A DNA stretch of 64,000 nucleotides from Streptomyces sp. BK239. Its GTDB lineage: Bacteria; Actinomycetota; Actinomycetes; Streptomycetales; Streptomycetaceae. The DNA lies in the NCBI RefSeq assembly GCF_004217285.1, contig NZ_SHKS01000003.1:221169-285168 (forward strand), given 5' to 3'. A model generated the notes under the pieces. It was not told where the DNA came from. It ran no database searches and saw only the letters and a list, made by a program, of their open reading frames with translations. Numbering within the stretch: position 1 is the first letter of the stretch; every line of letters starts with the position of its first letter. Of this stretch, positions 57,376 through 64,000 are shown piece after piece. The translations under genes were made by a program, and so were the position numbers.

Positions 57376-57947
57376 AGGAATCCGTCACCGCGCAAAAATT
57401 CCTCGTACGTCTCAACGACCGGACCGTCGAATAGCGGAACCTCGAAGTCAGACCGTACGGCGTGTTCCATCCGCATATTGGAAGACGCTGGGGGCCGCCT
57501 CGGAATGCGGCGGGTCACCATGTACGCCATTTCGTCTGCGAATTCAGGAGCTGGTGACGCGTCAATGCGTTCGAGGCCAATCTGCGGGTTCCTCTGCTTG
57601 TTGGCTCTGCGGATCGCCCCGTCGGTGAAGCCCGACGCCGAGTAGAAGATCCCGCGCTCAGCCCCTAGATCGAGGAGCTTACCGACGAACCCATCAATCA
57701 TCTCGATAGTGACTTTGCGCGTATGGCACTTCGTCTCGGCAACAACACGCATCGTTTGACCGGCAATCGCCCCCTCGGCCAACGCGTCGATCTGCCGTGG
57801 AACCCCGCTGATGTGGCCAACGATTGTCTCATCGTGCCTGACGGAAGCATTCGGATCGAGCGCGGCCAAGAGCGCAGCTATTCGCTTTTCGTAGGCGCGC
57901 CAAAACACCTCTTTATCCGGCTTTCGCCGGACCCGTCGAGTCGTCAC
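57360..57947 (-). CDS. Mrr-like restriction endonuclease (PD-(D/E)xK), antisense in structural operon
   Basis: 195 aa. RKPDKEVFWRAYEKRIAALL, then PRQIDALAEGAIAG and RVVAETKCHTRKVTIEMIDG (Asp and E-x-K catalytic residues), FVGKLLDLGAERGIFYSASG and FTDGAIRRA, the order of Mrr-type catalytic domains. The C-terminus (FEVPLFDGPVVETYEEFLRG) is specific. It is the only minus-strand gene in the late region and visibly lower in GC than its neighbours, so it was probably acquired as a moron with its own promoter, perhaps as anti-phage defence in the lysogen. GTG 57947; the ribosome site is weak. Confidence 0.78.
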   Translation of the reverse strand: MTTRRVRRKPDKEVFWRAYEKRIAALLAALDPNASVRHDETIVGHISGVPRQIDALAEGAIAGQTMRVVAETKCHTRKVTIEMIDGFVGKLLDLGAERGIFYSASGFTDGAIRRANKQRNPQIGLERIDASPAPEFADEMAYMVTRRIPRRPPASSNMRMEHAVRSDFEVPLFDGPVVETYEEFLRGDGFLYIDG

Positions 57948-57987
57948 AACGCCGACTCTATCGCCACTCGTCCCAGAGGAGTCATGA

Positions 57988-58563
57988 ATGCCCGACATGG
58001 ACCCGCCCGCGCAGACCGGCGAACAGAACCCCGATCCTGACAACTCCAACGCGACCACCCCACCGCCCCCGGGACCGGCCGCCGCCGCGCAGCAGCGCGA
58101 GACCGCCCTCACCGCGGAGCGCGACGAGCTGCGCGCCGCCCTCGACGCGGTGAACAAGGCACTCAACGCCGACGCCGAGCAGGGCGAGCAGGACCCCGCC
58201 GCGCTCGCCGCCGCCGTCGCCGACCGCGACAAGCAGCTCGGCCAGGCCGCCGCCGATCTGCGCTCGGCCCGCGTCGAGCTCGCCGCCTACAAGGCAGCCG
58301 GCGAGCAGGGCGCCCGCGCCGACCGCCTGCTCAACTCCCGCTCGTTCCTCGCCGCGCTCGCCGAACTCGACCCGGACGACGTCAAGTTCGGCGAGCGGCT
58401 CGGCGACGCGATCAAGTCCGCCGTAGAGGCCGACCCCGATCTGTACCGCGCCGGCCCGAGTGGCCCTGTGCGAGGCGGCGCCGAGTTCAACGGCGCCCCC
58501 ACGGGCGAACGCCGCGCCGCCACCTTGCACGACGCCGTCGCCGCCCGCCTGAGCGGCGCCTGA
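57988..58563 (+). CDS. Capsid scaffold-like protein
   Basis: 191 aa. Asp/Pro/Asn-rich start, a long coiled coil (ETALTAERDELRAALDAVNK ... RDKQLGQAAADLRSARVELA), then RADRLLNSRSFLAALAELDP and a C-terminal capsid-binding-like tail. Size and place directly before the major capsid gene fit a scaffolding protein (gp20/DUF4355-like). GAGGAG lies seven bases before the ATG. Confidence 0.85.
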   Translation: MPDMDPPAQTGEQNPDPDNSNATTPPPPGPAAAAQQRETALTAERDELRAALDAVNKALNADAEQGEQDPAALAAAVADRDKQLGQAAADLRSARVELAAYKAAGEQGARADRLLNSRSFLAALAELDPDDVKFGERLGDAIKSAVEADPDLYRAGPSGPVRGGAEFNGAPTGERRAATLHDAVAARLSGA

Positions 58564-58579
58564 CCACAGGAGAACCGAT

Positions 58580-59590
58580 TTGCCTACCTCCCTCGTCGAG
58601 GCGCGCAACAACGCGCAGGACGACCTCGACGTCAACGTGATCGACGAGTTCCGCAAGAGCTCGGACATCCTCGACCGGATGACGTTCGACAACGTCGTTT
58701 CCCCGACTGGCGGCGACACCCTGACCTACGGGTACCGGCGCCTGATCACCCAGCGCTCGGCCGACTTCCGCGCGCTGAACACCGAGTACACGCCCGTCGA
58801 GGTGCAGACGCAGCGCTACACCGTCGACCTCGTGCCACTCGGCGGTAGCTTCCAGATCGACCGCGTGATCGCCCGTATCGGTCCGGCCGCCTCGGGCGCC
58901 GTCACGCTCAACATGCAGCAGCTCATCAAGGCATCGCGGGCCCGGTTCGCCGACGCCGTGATCAACGGCGACAAGGCGGTCGAGACGAACGGGTTCGACG
59001 GACTCTCGAAGATCCTCACTGGCAGCTCGACCGAGTACCTGCCGCTGAGCAACGGCGTCGCCGCGGGATTCGTCGACTGGACGGCGATCAACGACAAGGC
59101 CGCCGCGCTCGCCGCGCAGACCCACATCGACAACTGGCTCGCTGCCATGGACGACACCCCCAACGTCATCTACGGCAACCGCAAGACGCTCGCGCTGTTC
59201 AAGCGGATCGCCGCCTGGTGCGACCAGATCGACAAGACAACCGACGCGTTCGGCCGCCCGGTCACCGCGTACAACGGAATCCCGCTCGTCGACCTCAAGA
59301 CCAAGGCCGGCAGCAACACCGACGTGATCGGCCTCGTCACCCGCGACCCCGACGGCGCCGGAACCGGCGGCAACGTGACCGGCCTCGGCGACCTGTACGC
59401 GGTCCGCTACGGCCTCGACGGCTTCCACGGCGCCTCGGTCGGGGGCGGCGCCCCGCTGGTGAATACGTGGCTTCCGGAGTTCGACCGCGCGGGCGCCGTC
59501 AAGACCGGCGAGGTCGAAATGGGTCCGGTGGCCCCCGTGCTCAAGGCCACCAAGGCCGCCGCCGTGTTCCGCAACATCAAGAGCGCGTGA
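58580..59590 (+). CDS. Major capsid protein (HK97 fold)
   Basis: 336 aa. NNAQDDLDVNVIDEFRKSSD, ILDRMTFDN, TYGYRRLITQRSADFRALNT, RVIARIGPAASGAVTLNMQQ, a central domain with DDTPNVIYGNRKTLALFKRI, DLYAVRYGLDGFHGASVGG, and KATKAAAVFRNIK at the end. This is the layout of siphophage HK97-type capsid proteins without a fused delta domain. TTG start with ACAGGAGAACC upstream. The most strongly expressed structural gene in such phages. Confidence 0.92.
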   Translation: MPTSLVEARNNAQDDLDVNVIDEFRKSSDILDRMTFDNVVSPTGGDTLTYGYRRLITQRSADFRALNTEYTPVEVQTQRYTVDLVPLGGSFQIDRVIARIGPAASGAVTLNMQQLIKASRARFADAVINGDKAVETNGFDGLSKILTGSSTEYLPLSNGVAAGFVDWTAINDKAAALAAQTHIDNWLAAMDDTPNVIYGNRKTLALFKRIAAWCDQIDKTTDAFGRPVTAYNGIPLVDLKTKAGSNTDVIGLVTRDPDGAGTGGNVTGLGDLYAVRYGLDGFHGASVGGGAPLVNTWLPEFDRAGAVKTGEVEMGPVAPVLKATKAAAVFRNIKSA

Positions 59591-59591
59591 G

Positions 59592-59843
59592 GTGACCGTG
59601 ACGACCGTGCGCATCACCGCCCCAGTGTCCGGCTTCACCGGGGAGGGTCCGGGCGGACTGCCGTTCGTCGACGGCACCGCCACCACCAGCGACCCGGCGA
59701 TCATCGGGTACTGCCAGGGAGCCGGGTACACCGTCGAGCCCCTCGACGACGACCCGCCGGACGACGAGTCCGCCACCGAGCCAGACGGCCCGTCCGACAC
59801 CAAGTCGACGGGCCGTTCTGCTGCCCGCACCAAGAGGGGGTGA
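59592..59843 (+). CDS. Small head-associated protein
   Basis: 83 aa. TVTTVRITAPVSGFTGEGPG, GLPFVDGTATTSDPAIIGYC, QGAGYTVEPLDD then an acidic and a basic tail. Similar beta-rich proteins lie just after the major capsid gene in actinophages, and may decorate heads or be fibre-like. GTG start one base after the capsid stop. Confidence 0.7.
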   Translation: MTVTTVRITAPVSGFTGEGPGGLPFVDGTATTSDPAIIGYCQGAGYTVEPLDDDPPDDESATEPDGPSDTKSTGRSAARTKRG

Positions 59844-59846
59844 TCT

Positions 59847-60245
59847 GTGGCGCGGCAGCCCTACGCCACCCCCGAGGCCCTCGCCGCATGGCTCGGCACC
59901 CCCGCACCCGCGGGCGCCGAGCGGATGATCGCACGGGCCTGTCAGGACATCGACTCGGCCCTGCTGACAGCCGTCTACCCGGTCGACGAGGACGGCGACC
60001 CGACCGACCCGGCGGTCGCCGCCGCACTGAGCGACGCCGTCTGTGCGCAGGTCGAATACTGGATCGCCACGGGGGACGACGGCACAGGGGCCAGCGGCGT
60101 CTGGGACTCCGTCTCGATCGGCCCCGTGTCCCTGTCCGGGCGCGGCAAGAGCTCGTCGGCGACGGCCGGCGTCGAGCTCGCCCCGCGCGCCGACCGCGCG
60201 TTGCGCCGCGCCGGCCTCACCCCGGGACGGGTGATCGCATGGTGA
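59847..60245 (+). CDS. Head-tail connector protein (gp6/gp15-like)
   Basis: 132 aa. QPYATPEALAAWLGTPAPAG, AERMIARACQDIDSALLTAV, DAVCAQVEYWI and VSIGPVSLSGRGKSSS then ADRALRRAGL, the all-helical adaptor layout. It binds the portal ring and starts the neck. The GTG lies just after the 83-aa gene; AGGGGGTGATCT upstream. Confidence 0.82.
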   Translation: MARQPYATPEALAAWLGTPAPAGAERMIARACQDIDSALLTAVYPVDEDGDPTDPAVAAALSDAVCAQVEYWIATGDDGTGASGVWDSVSIGPVSLSGRGKSSSATAGVELAPRADRALRRAGLTPGRVIAW

Positions 60246-60559
60246 GCCTGCCCGCGTTTCTGCTGCGGCACCGGATCACCATCGAGCCGTACCTCGGCGA
60301 CTCCGCGTACGGCCCCCAGTACGGGCCCGCGGTCGCCGACGTGCCCGTGCTCGTCGCCGAGTCCGTGCGCCAGGTCCGCGCGGCCGACGGCCGCGAGGTG
60401 ACCTCGACCGCTCAGGTCATCGCCGCCCCGGACCTCGACTGCCCGGCCGGCTCCCGTCTCACCCTGCCGACCGGCCGCACCACGACCGCGCTCTCGGTCG
60501 CCCGCCATACCGCCCCGGGACTCCCCGTCCCCGCCTGCTGCGAGGTGATGTGCGAATGA
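60239..60559 (+). CDS. Head-tail stopper/closure protein
   Basis: 106 aa. LPAFLLRHRITIEPYLGDSA, YGPQYGPAVADVPVLVAESV, then ADGREVTSTAQVIAAPDLDC and GSRLTLPTGRTTTALSVARH: the beta-barrel pattern of gp16/HK97 gp7-like stoppers. It overlaps its neighbours at both ends. Confidence 0.82.
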   Translation: MVSLPAFLLRHRITIEPYLGDSAYGPQYGPAVADVPVLVAESVRQVRAADGREVTSTAQVIAAPDLDCPAGSRLTLPTGRTTTALSVARHTAPGLPVPACCEVMCE

Positions 60560-60915
60560 GTCCGCAGCGCTCCCGGCTCCGACTCAACGGCGACGCCGTG
60601 CTGCGCGGCACCCGCGCGGGCGCGCTGCGCGGACTGCTGCTTGGCGCCGAGCACGTCCTCGCCGAGTCCCGAAAGCTCGTGCCGATCGACGAGGCGACCC
60701 TCGAACGGTCCGGAACCGTGTCGGTCGACGAGCAGGACCTGACGGCCGCCGTCTCCTACGACACGAAATACGCGGTCAGGCAGCATGAGGAACTCGGATA
60801 CCGGCACGCCCCCGGGCGGTCCGCGAAGTACCTCGAACGGCCGATGACCAGCGAGGCGACGACGGTCGCCGCGCTGATCGCCGCGCAGCTTCGGCGGTCG
60901 CTGCGTGGCCGCTGA
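60556..60915 (+). CDS. HK97 gp10-like neck/tail completion protein
   Basis: 119 aa. RLRLNGDAVLRGTRAGALRG, LLLGAEHVLAESRKLVPIDE, ATLERSGTVSV, AVSYDTKYAVRQHEELGYRH and RSAKYLERPM: the classic gp10 motif order (TGxLxxS then YAxxxExGT). It joins head and tail. Confidence 0.9.
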   Translation: MSPQRSRLRLNGDAVLRGTRAGALRGLLLGAEHVLAESRKLVPIDEATLERSGTVSVDEQDLTAAVSYDTKYAVRQHEELGYRHAPGRSAKYLERPMTSEATTVAALIAAQLRRSLRGR

Positions 60916-61330
60916 CCTGCTCGACGCGCTCGCCCGATACCTCGACGAGCAGGGTCTGCTCACCTACGACCCCGACGGCGTCGCGGGCGACACGTTCATC
61001 GAGACCCTTCCCCCCAAGCCGGCCGAGGCGGTCGGCCTCTGGCTGTACGACTCGGGCGCCCCGGACGCACGCAACGGCTACGAGACCCGCTCTGTGCAGG
61101 TGCGCGTGCGCGGCACCGCCGACCCGCGCGTATCGCGCCGCCGCTGCGAGGCGATCTACGGCGCACTGCACGGGCTCGCCGGAATCCAACTCCCCGCCGA
61201 TGGACCGTGGTTGGTCCTCGCCGCAGCCCGTGCCACTCCCGCCCCGATGGGCACCGACGCGAACGGCAGACACGAGCACGTGCTGAACCTCGCCGTCGAC
61301 GTCACCAACCCCACCCCACACCGCAGTTAA
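60905..61330 (+). CDS. Tail terminator/minor capsid C-like protein
   Basis: 141 aa. LLDALARYLDEQGLLTYDPD, ETLPPKPAEAVGLWLYDSGA, SVQVRVRGTADPRVSRRRCE, AIYGALHGLAGIQLPADGPW: the fold of tail terminators in the minor capsid C (PF12691) group. GTG start inside the gp10 gene end (11-bp overlap). Confidence 0.85.
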   Translation: MAADLLDALARYLDEQGLLTYDPDGVAGDTFIETLPPKPAEAVGLWLYDSGAPDARNGYETRSVQVRVRGTADPRVSRRRCEAIYGALHGLAGIQLPADGPWLVLAAARATPAPMGTDANGRHEHVLNLAVDVTNPTPHRS

Positions 61331-61342
61331 GGAGGTACCCCG

Positions 61343-61816
61343 TTGGCGTCGCGACCGATTGACGCACGGGGCTGGATCTTCGAGGTTCGCGACGCCGAGG
61401 CGACCACCGAGACGTGGCTGCCGATCGGCCTGCTCACGAGCTGGAACCGCAATGAGTCCGAGAACGAAGAGACGGCCGACACCACGACCAACGACAGCGA
61501 GGGCTACTACTCGCAGGACGTCATGCAGCGAGGCGCCATAATCGAGGTAGAGGGCCTGTACGCGCAGGTCACCTCGGGCACCCCCGACCCCGGGCAGGCG
61601 TACATCGACAACGAATGGGCCTACCGCCTCGGCGCCGACTCCCAGAACGAGATCCGGTGGCGGCACAAGACGCAGAGCGTATGGGTCATCTGGGACGCGA
61701 CCGTGACCCCGGGCGAGCAGTCCGGCGGCACGAACGACAAGACCTCGTGGGGCGCGACGTTCACGCGCTGCGGCAAACCGCGCACGGCTCCGGTCGCCGG
61801 TGGTGGTACGACGTGA
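61343..61816 (+). CDS. Major tail tube protein
   Basis: 157 aa. RPIDARGWIFEVRDAEATTE, TWLPIGLLTSWNRNESENEE, TADTTTNDSEGYYSQDVMQR, GAIIEVEGLYAQV, TSWGATFTRCG: a tube-protein pattern. TTG start with AAGGAGG upstream; the strong ribosome site fits a major structural protein. Its end overlaps the chaperone start (GTGA). Confidence 0.87.
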   Translation: MASRPIDARGWIFEVRDAEATTETWLPIGLLTSWNRNESENEETADTTTNDSEGYYSQDVMQRGAIIEVEGLYAQVTSGTPDPGQAYIDNEWAYRLGADSQNEIRWRHKTQSVWVIWDATVTPGEQSGGTNDKTSWGATFTRCGKPRTAPVAGGGTT

Positions 61817-62280
61817 CCGACAACGCCCGCGCCCTGGTCGCACAGCACGAGAGCGACGTCGCCGACTTCGACGCGTTCTTTTCCGAGCAGGCCGAGCAGC
61901 GCGAAGGGGTGCCGCTCAAGCTGTACGGCCGCGAGTACCGCCTGCCGACGTCGCTCCCCCTGCTGTTCACCCTGCAAATGGAGCGGCTCAAGGACTCCGC
62001 CGACCCCAACGACATCCGCAAGATGCTCGCCTCGCTGTTCGGCCCGGACGCGCTCGACGAGTGGGCCGCGCGCGGCATGACCGACCGGCAGCTCGGCGTC
62101 GTCCTCGTCTGGTCGACCGCCAACTGCCGCCGCCCCGGCTCGGTCTCCATGGCCGAGGCCGCCCGCCTGTACGACGAGCGCGAGGGCGCCACGACGGGAA
62201 AAGCAGCACCGAACCGGGCCGAGCGCCGGGCCAAGAGCAAGGGGAAGGGGAAGCAGCCGGCGAGCTCTGGCAGGCGGTAA
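61813..62280 (+). CDS. Tail assembly chaperone G
   Basis: 155 aa. VADFDAFFSEQAEQREGVPL, KLYGREYRLPTSLPLLFTLQ, ADPNDIRKMLASLFGPDALD, MTDRQLGVVLVWSTANCRRP, then a basic tail. It coats the tape measure protein during tail assembly. The tail begins after a GGGAAAA slippery site (62196-62202), at which a fraction of ribosomes should shift -1 into the following frame to make the G-T fusion. Confidence 0.88.
   Translation: MTDNARALVAQHESDVADFDAFFSEQAEQREGVPLKLYGREYRLPTSLPLLFTLQMERLKDSADPNDIRKMLASLFGPDALDEWAARGMTDRQLGVVLVWSTANCRRPGSVSMAEAARLYDEREGATTGKAAPNRAERRAKSKGKGKQPASSGRR
62196..62202 (+). promoter_or_regulatory. -1 frameshift slippery site GGGAAAA
   Basis: The heptamer stands in the required phase (G GGA AAA in the frame of gene G). 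After a -1 slip translation enters the open frame that ends at 62492. GC-rich sequence follows, where a stimulatory structure could form. Confidence 0.88.
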
Positions 62281-62492
62281 TCCGCCACTGGGCCGCGGTC
62301 GAGTCCGACCTCGCCCGCGAGTACCACCTCGACGCCGAACAGCTCGCCCGCCTGTCCACCCGTCGTTTCCTCGTCCTGCTCGGCGGACTGCCCGCCGAGA
62401 GTGCGTTCGCCCGCCTGTGGCAGCGCACGCCCCGCGCCGTGACCGACCCCTCAGAGATCGCACGACTCACCGGAGTGTCTATCGATCACTGA
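62203..62492 (+). CDS. Tail assembly chaperone T (frameshift extension of G)
   Basis: No start of its own is needed: it is read after the -1 shift as the end of a G-T fusion of about 226 aa. The extension reads AAGELWQAVIRHWAAVESDL, AREYHLDAEQLARLSTRRFL and ITDPSEIARLTGV-like residues, typical of the T domain that binds tail tube protein. Its stop lies 35 bp before the tape measure start. Coordinates mark only the shifted part. Confidence 0.85.
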
Positions 62493-62527
62493 CAACTGAA
62501 TAGCGCGGCCAAGGGAGGTGAGCTCCC

Positions 62528-64000
62528 TTGGCACTCACCATCGGCGAACTCGTCGGGTTCATCGACCTCGACGACAGCGGCGCCCGGCAGGGTGTCGCCT
62601 CGGCCGAGGGCGCGCTGCGCGACTTGCAGCGCGGCACGGATGGCAGGCTGCGCGATCTGCGCGGCCGGTTCGTCGCCGAGTCCGCGGCGATGGGCGCCGC
62701 CCTCGGCGACGAGGTCGGCGAGGGCTCCGAGCGTGCCTCGGGGCGCCTGGCCCTGGTCGGCAAGGCCGTTGCGGGAATCGGCGTCGGTCTGCCCGCGGTC
62801 GCCGCGGTCGGCGTCGCGATCGGCGGACTCGCCGCCGGCGCCGTCGCCGCGCAGGCCGCGGTCAAGGCGTTCACCCTCGCCGCCGGACCGCAGCTCGAAC
62901 AGGTCACCTCGGCCTACGACCTGTACACGGCGGCGCAGGACGCCGCGGCCAAGGGCGGCGAAGAGGCCGCCGCCGCACAGCAGGCGTATCAAGACGCGCT
63001 CGCCAAGATGCCGCCCGCGACGCGGGCGACGGCCGAGTCGTTCATCGGACTGAAAGAGGACGTCAAGTCCTGGTCCGACTCGCTCAGCAGCACCACAATG
63101 CCCGTCTTCACCAAGGGCATTGAGCTGCTGCGCGACCTGCTGCCGACCCTGACCCCGTTCGTCAAGGGCGCGGCAGCGGCGTTCGGCGACTTCCTCGACG
63201 AGGTCCGCGCCGGCGTCGAGTCGGCGCCGTTCAAGCGGTTCGCCGCCGACATGGGCGAGGCCGCCGGCCCGAACCTCGCCAACTTCCTCGACGTTCTCAA
63301 GAACGTCGCTATCGGGTTCGCCGGCATCCTGTCGGCGTTCCTGCCCGTCTCGACCGGCATGTCGGGCGGGCTCGCCGATCTCTCGGCGCGGTTCGCGGAG
63401 TTCGGGCAGAACCTCGGCGACTCCGAGGGGTTCGCGAACTTCCTCGACCTCGCTCGCACTGGGGCGCAGACCCTCGGCAACCTCGGCGGCGCCGTCCTCG
63501 ACCTGCTCGTCGCCCTCGGCCCGCTGCTCGGCACAACCGCCCTGCTCGTCTCCGTGTTCGCGCAGGTCATCTCGGCCGTACCGACTCCGGTCCTCACGGT
63601 CCTCGCGACCGTCATCACGACCGTAACGCTCGCGGTCAAGGCGTGGACCCTGTGGCAGAACGTCTCGGCCACGGCCACGCGCGCGTGGGCAGCGACGCAG
63701 GCCGCATGGAACGCGGTCATGGCCGCCAACCCGATCGTGCTCGTTGTCGGGCTGATCGCGCTTCTCGTCGCCGGCGTCGTCCTCGCCTACCAAAAGAGCG
63801 AAACGTTCCGGCAGATCGTTCAAGCTGCCTGGTCCGGCATCCAGACGGCCGCATCGGTCGCCTGGGGGATCTTGAAGGCGGCGTTCGACGGCATCGTCGG
63901 CGCGGCCGGTTGGGTGATCGACTTCGTCAAGGCCAACTGGCCGACGCTGCTCGCGATCCTGACCGGACCGATCGGGATCGCGGTCGGGCTGATCGTCAAA
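62528..64000 (+). CDS. Tape measure protein, 3' end beyond window
   Basis: 491 residues visible. An N-terminal helical region (GARQGVASAEGALRDLQRGT), several long hydrophobic stretches (VGKAVAGIGVGLPAVAAVGV, NVAIGFAGILSAFLPVSTGM, VLVVGLIALLVAGVVLAYQK) and repeated WxxI/ILKAAFDGIV-type segments: the plan of phage tape measure proteins, which set tail length and help DNA entry. The TTG at 62528 follows GGGAGGTG, and the frame stays open to the edge. Confidence 0.93.
   Translation, partial: MALTIGELVGFIDLDDSGARQGVASAEGALRDLQRGTDGRLRDLRGRFVAESAAMGAALGDEVGEGSERASGRLALVGKAVAGIGVGLPAVAAVGVAIGGLAAGAVAAQAAVKAFTLAAGPQLEQVTSAYDLYTAAQDAAAKGGEEAAAAQQAYQDALAKMPPATRATAESFIGLKEDVKSWSDSLSSTTMPVFTKGIELLRDLLPTLTPFVKGAAAAFGDFLDEVRAGVESAPFKRFAADMGEAAGPNLANFLDVLKNVAIGFAGILSAFLPVSTGMSGGLADLSARFAEFGQNLGDSEGFANFLDLARTGAQTLGNLGGAVLDLLVALGPLLGTTALLVSVFAQVISAVPTPVLTVLATVITTVTLAVKAWTLWQNVSATATRAWAATQAAWNAVMAANPIVLVVGLIALLVAGVVLAYQKSETFRQIVQAAWSGIQTAASVAWGILKAAFDGIVGAAGWVIDFVKANWPTLLAILTGPIGIAVGLIVK

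Larger units (their letters stand above)
40997..64000. mobile_element. Siphovirus-type prophage, left part (right end outside window)
   Basis: Gene order is integrase, repressor region, recombination/replication genes, small early genes, terminase, portal, capsid, connectors, tail tube, chaperones, tape measure. Early and structural genes read away from attL, except for 42866, 43193 and 57360, which are on the minus strand. About 23 kb is seen; tail tip, lysis genes and attR must follow. All structural genes seen are intact, so it could be active. Confidence 0.95.

Noticed and set aside
57360..58232. A 290-aa start for the Mrr-like gene
   Set aside because: The extra N-terminus is Ser/Ala/Arg low complexity from the antisense of the scaffold gene; GTG 57947 begins the homologous part.

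Overview
The window is a very GC-rich actinobacterial chromosome segment and almost certainly comes from Streptomyces. The evidence is the G/C-saturated third codon positions, the HspR/HAIR heat-shock circuit, a WhiB-type protein, the frequent GTG/TTG starts and the ATGA/GTGA gene overlaps. From memory, clpB, hspR-dnaJ-grpE-dnaK and the Fe-S reductase lie close together in this order in S. coelicolor (around SCO3661-SCO3675), so the window is a conserved core locus interrupted by two blocks of accessory DNA.

Bases 1-6514 (core): the 5' two thirds of clpB with a perfect HAIR operator; a PPOX-class flavin/F420 protein; an operon of a signal-bearing mini-protein (two ADSHWP repeats) and a small Rieske-like protein without iron ligands; two convergent paralogous LuxR-type regulators; and an orphan sugar-binding lipoprotein.

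Bases 6741-30839 (accessory block 1): a type IV secretion/conjugation-like apparatus in two divergent operons. The minus operon has a Pro-rich TM protein, a 65-aa protein, a DUF4913 protein, a VirB8-like protein, a three-domain wall hydrolase (SLT + M23 + NlpC/P60), a beta-propeller lipoprotein and a VirD4/TraG coupling ATPase. The plus operon has TcpC-like, VirB2-like, TcpE/VirB3-like, VirB4-like, two tandem lipoproteins and a VirB6/TrbL-like protein. These run straight into a duplicated three-gene cassette, A1-A2-B1 then A3-A4-B2. The duplication left a scar of the VirB6-like gene end upstream of A3. A membrane protein, a WhiB-winged-helix fusion regulator and an 87-aa protein close the block. 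No relaxase, integrase or att site is visible, so it looks like a resident export machine with variable cargo/immunity-like cassettes. This is my main candidate for an undescribed system.

Bases 30887-40241 (core): hspR, dnaJ, grpE and dnaK in one minus-strand operon with two HAIR elements, a WecA/MraY-family transferase with an Arg-rich tail, a membrane-anchored Fe-S (HdrD/GlpC-like) reductase and a Yip1-family membrane protein.

Bases ~40997-64000 (accessory block 2): the left part of a siphovirus prophage integrated by a large serine recombinase into a phosphoribosyltransferase gene. Its 3' part remains at 40689-40997, and the 5' part should lie beyond the right edge. Order: integrase, an immunity region with a repressor and four TGTTC-N8-GAACA-type operators, recombination genes (YqaJ-type exonuclease, RecT), a C5 cytosine methyltransferase, a replication protein containing iteron-like palindromes, small early proteins, then terminase, portal, minor capsid protein, scaffold, major capsid, connectors, tail tube, tail chaperones with a GGGAAAA -1 frameshift site, and tape measure (cut by the window). 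An Mrr-like nuclease gene sits backwards inside the structural operon, and the HNH gene next to terminase has lost its catalytic core.

No rRNA, tRNA or CRISPR array was seen. All family calls were made by reading translated sequence by eye, without database searches.
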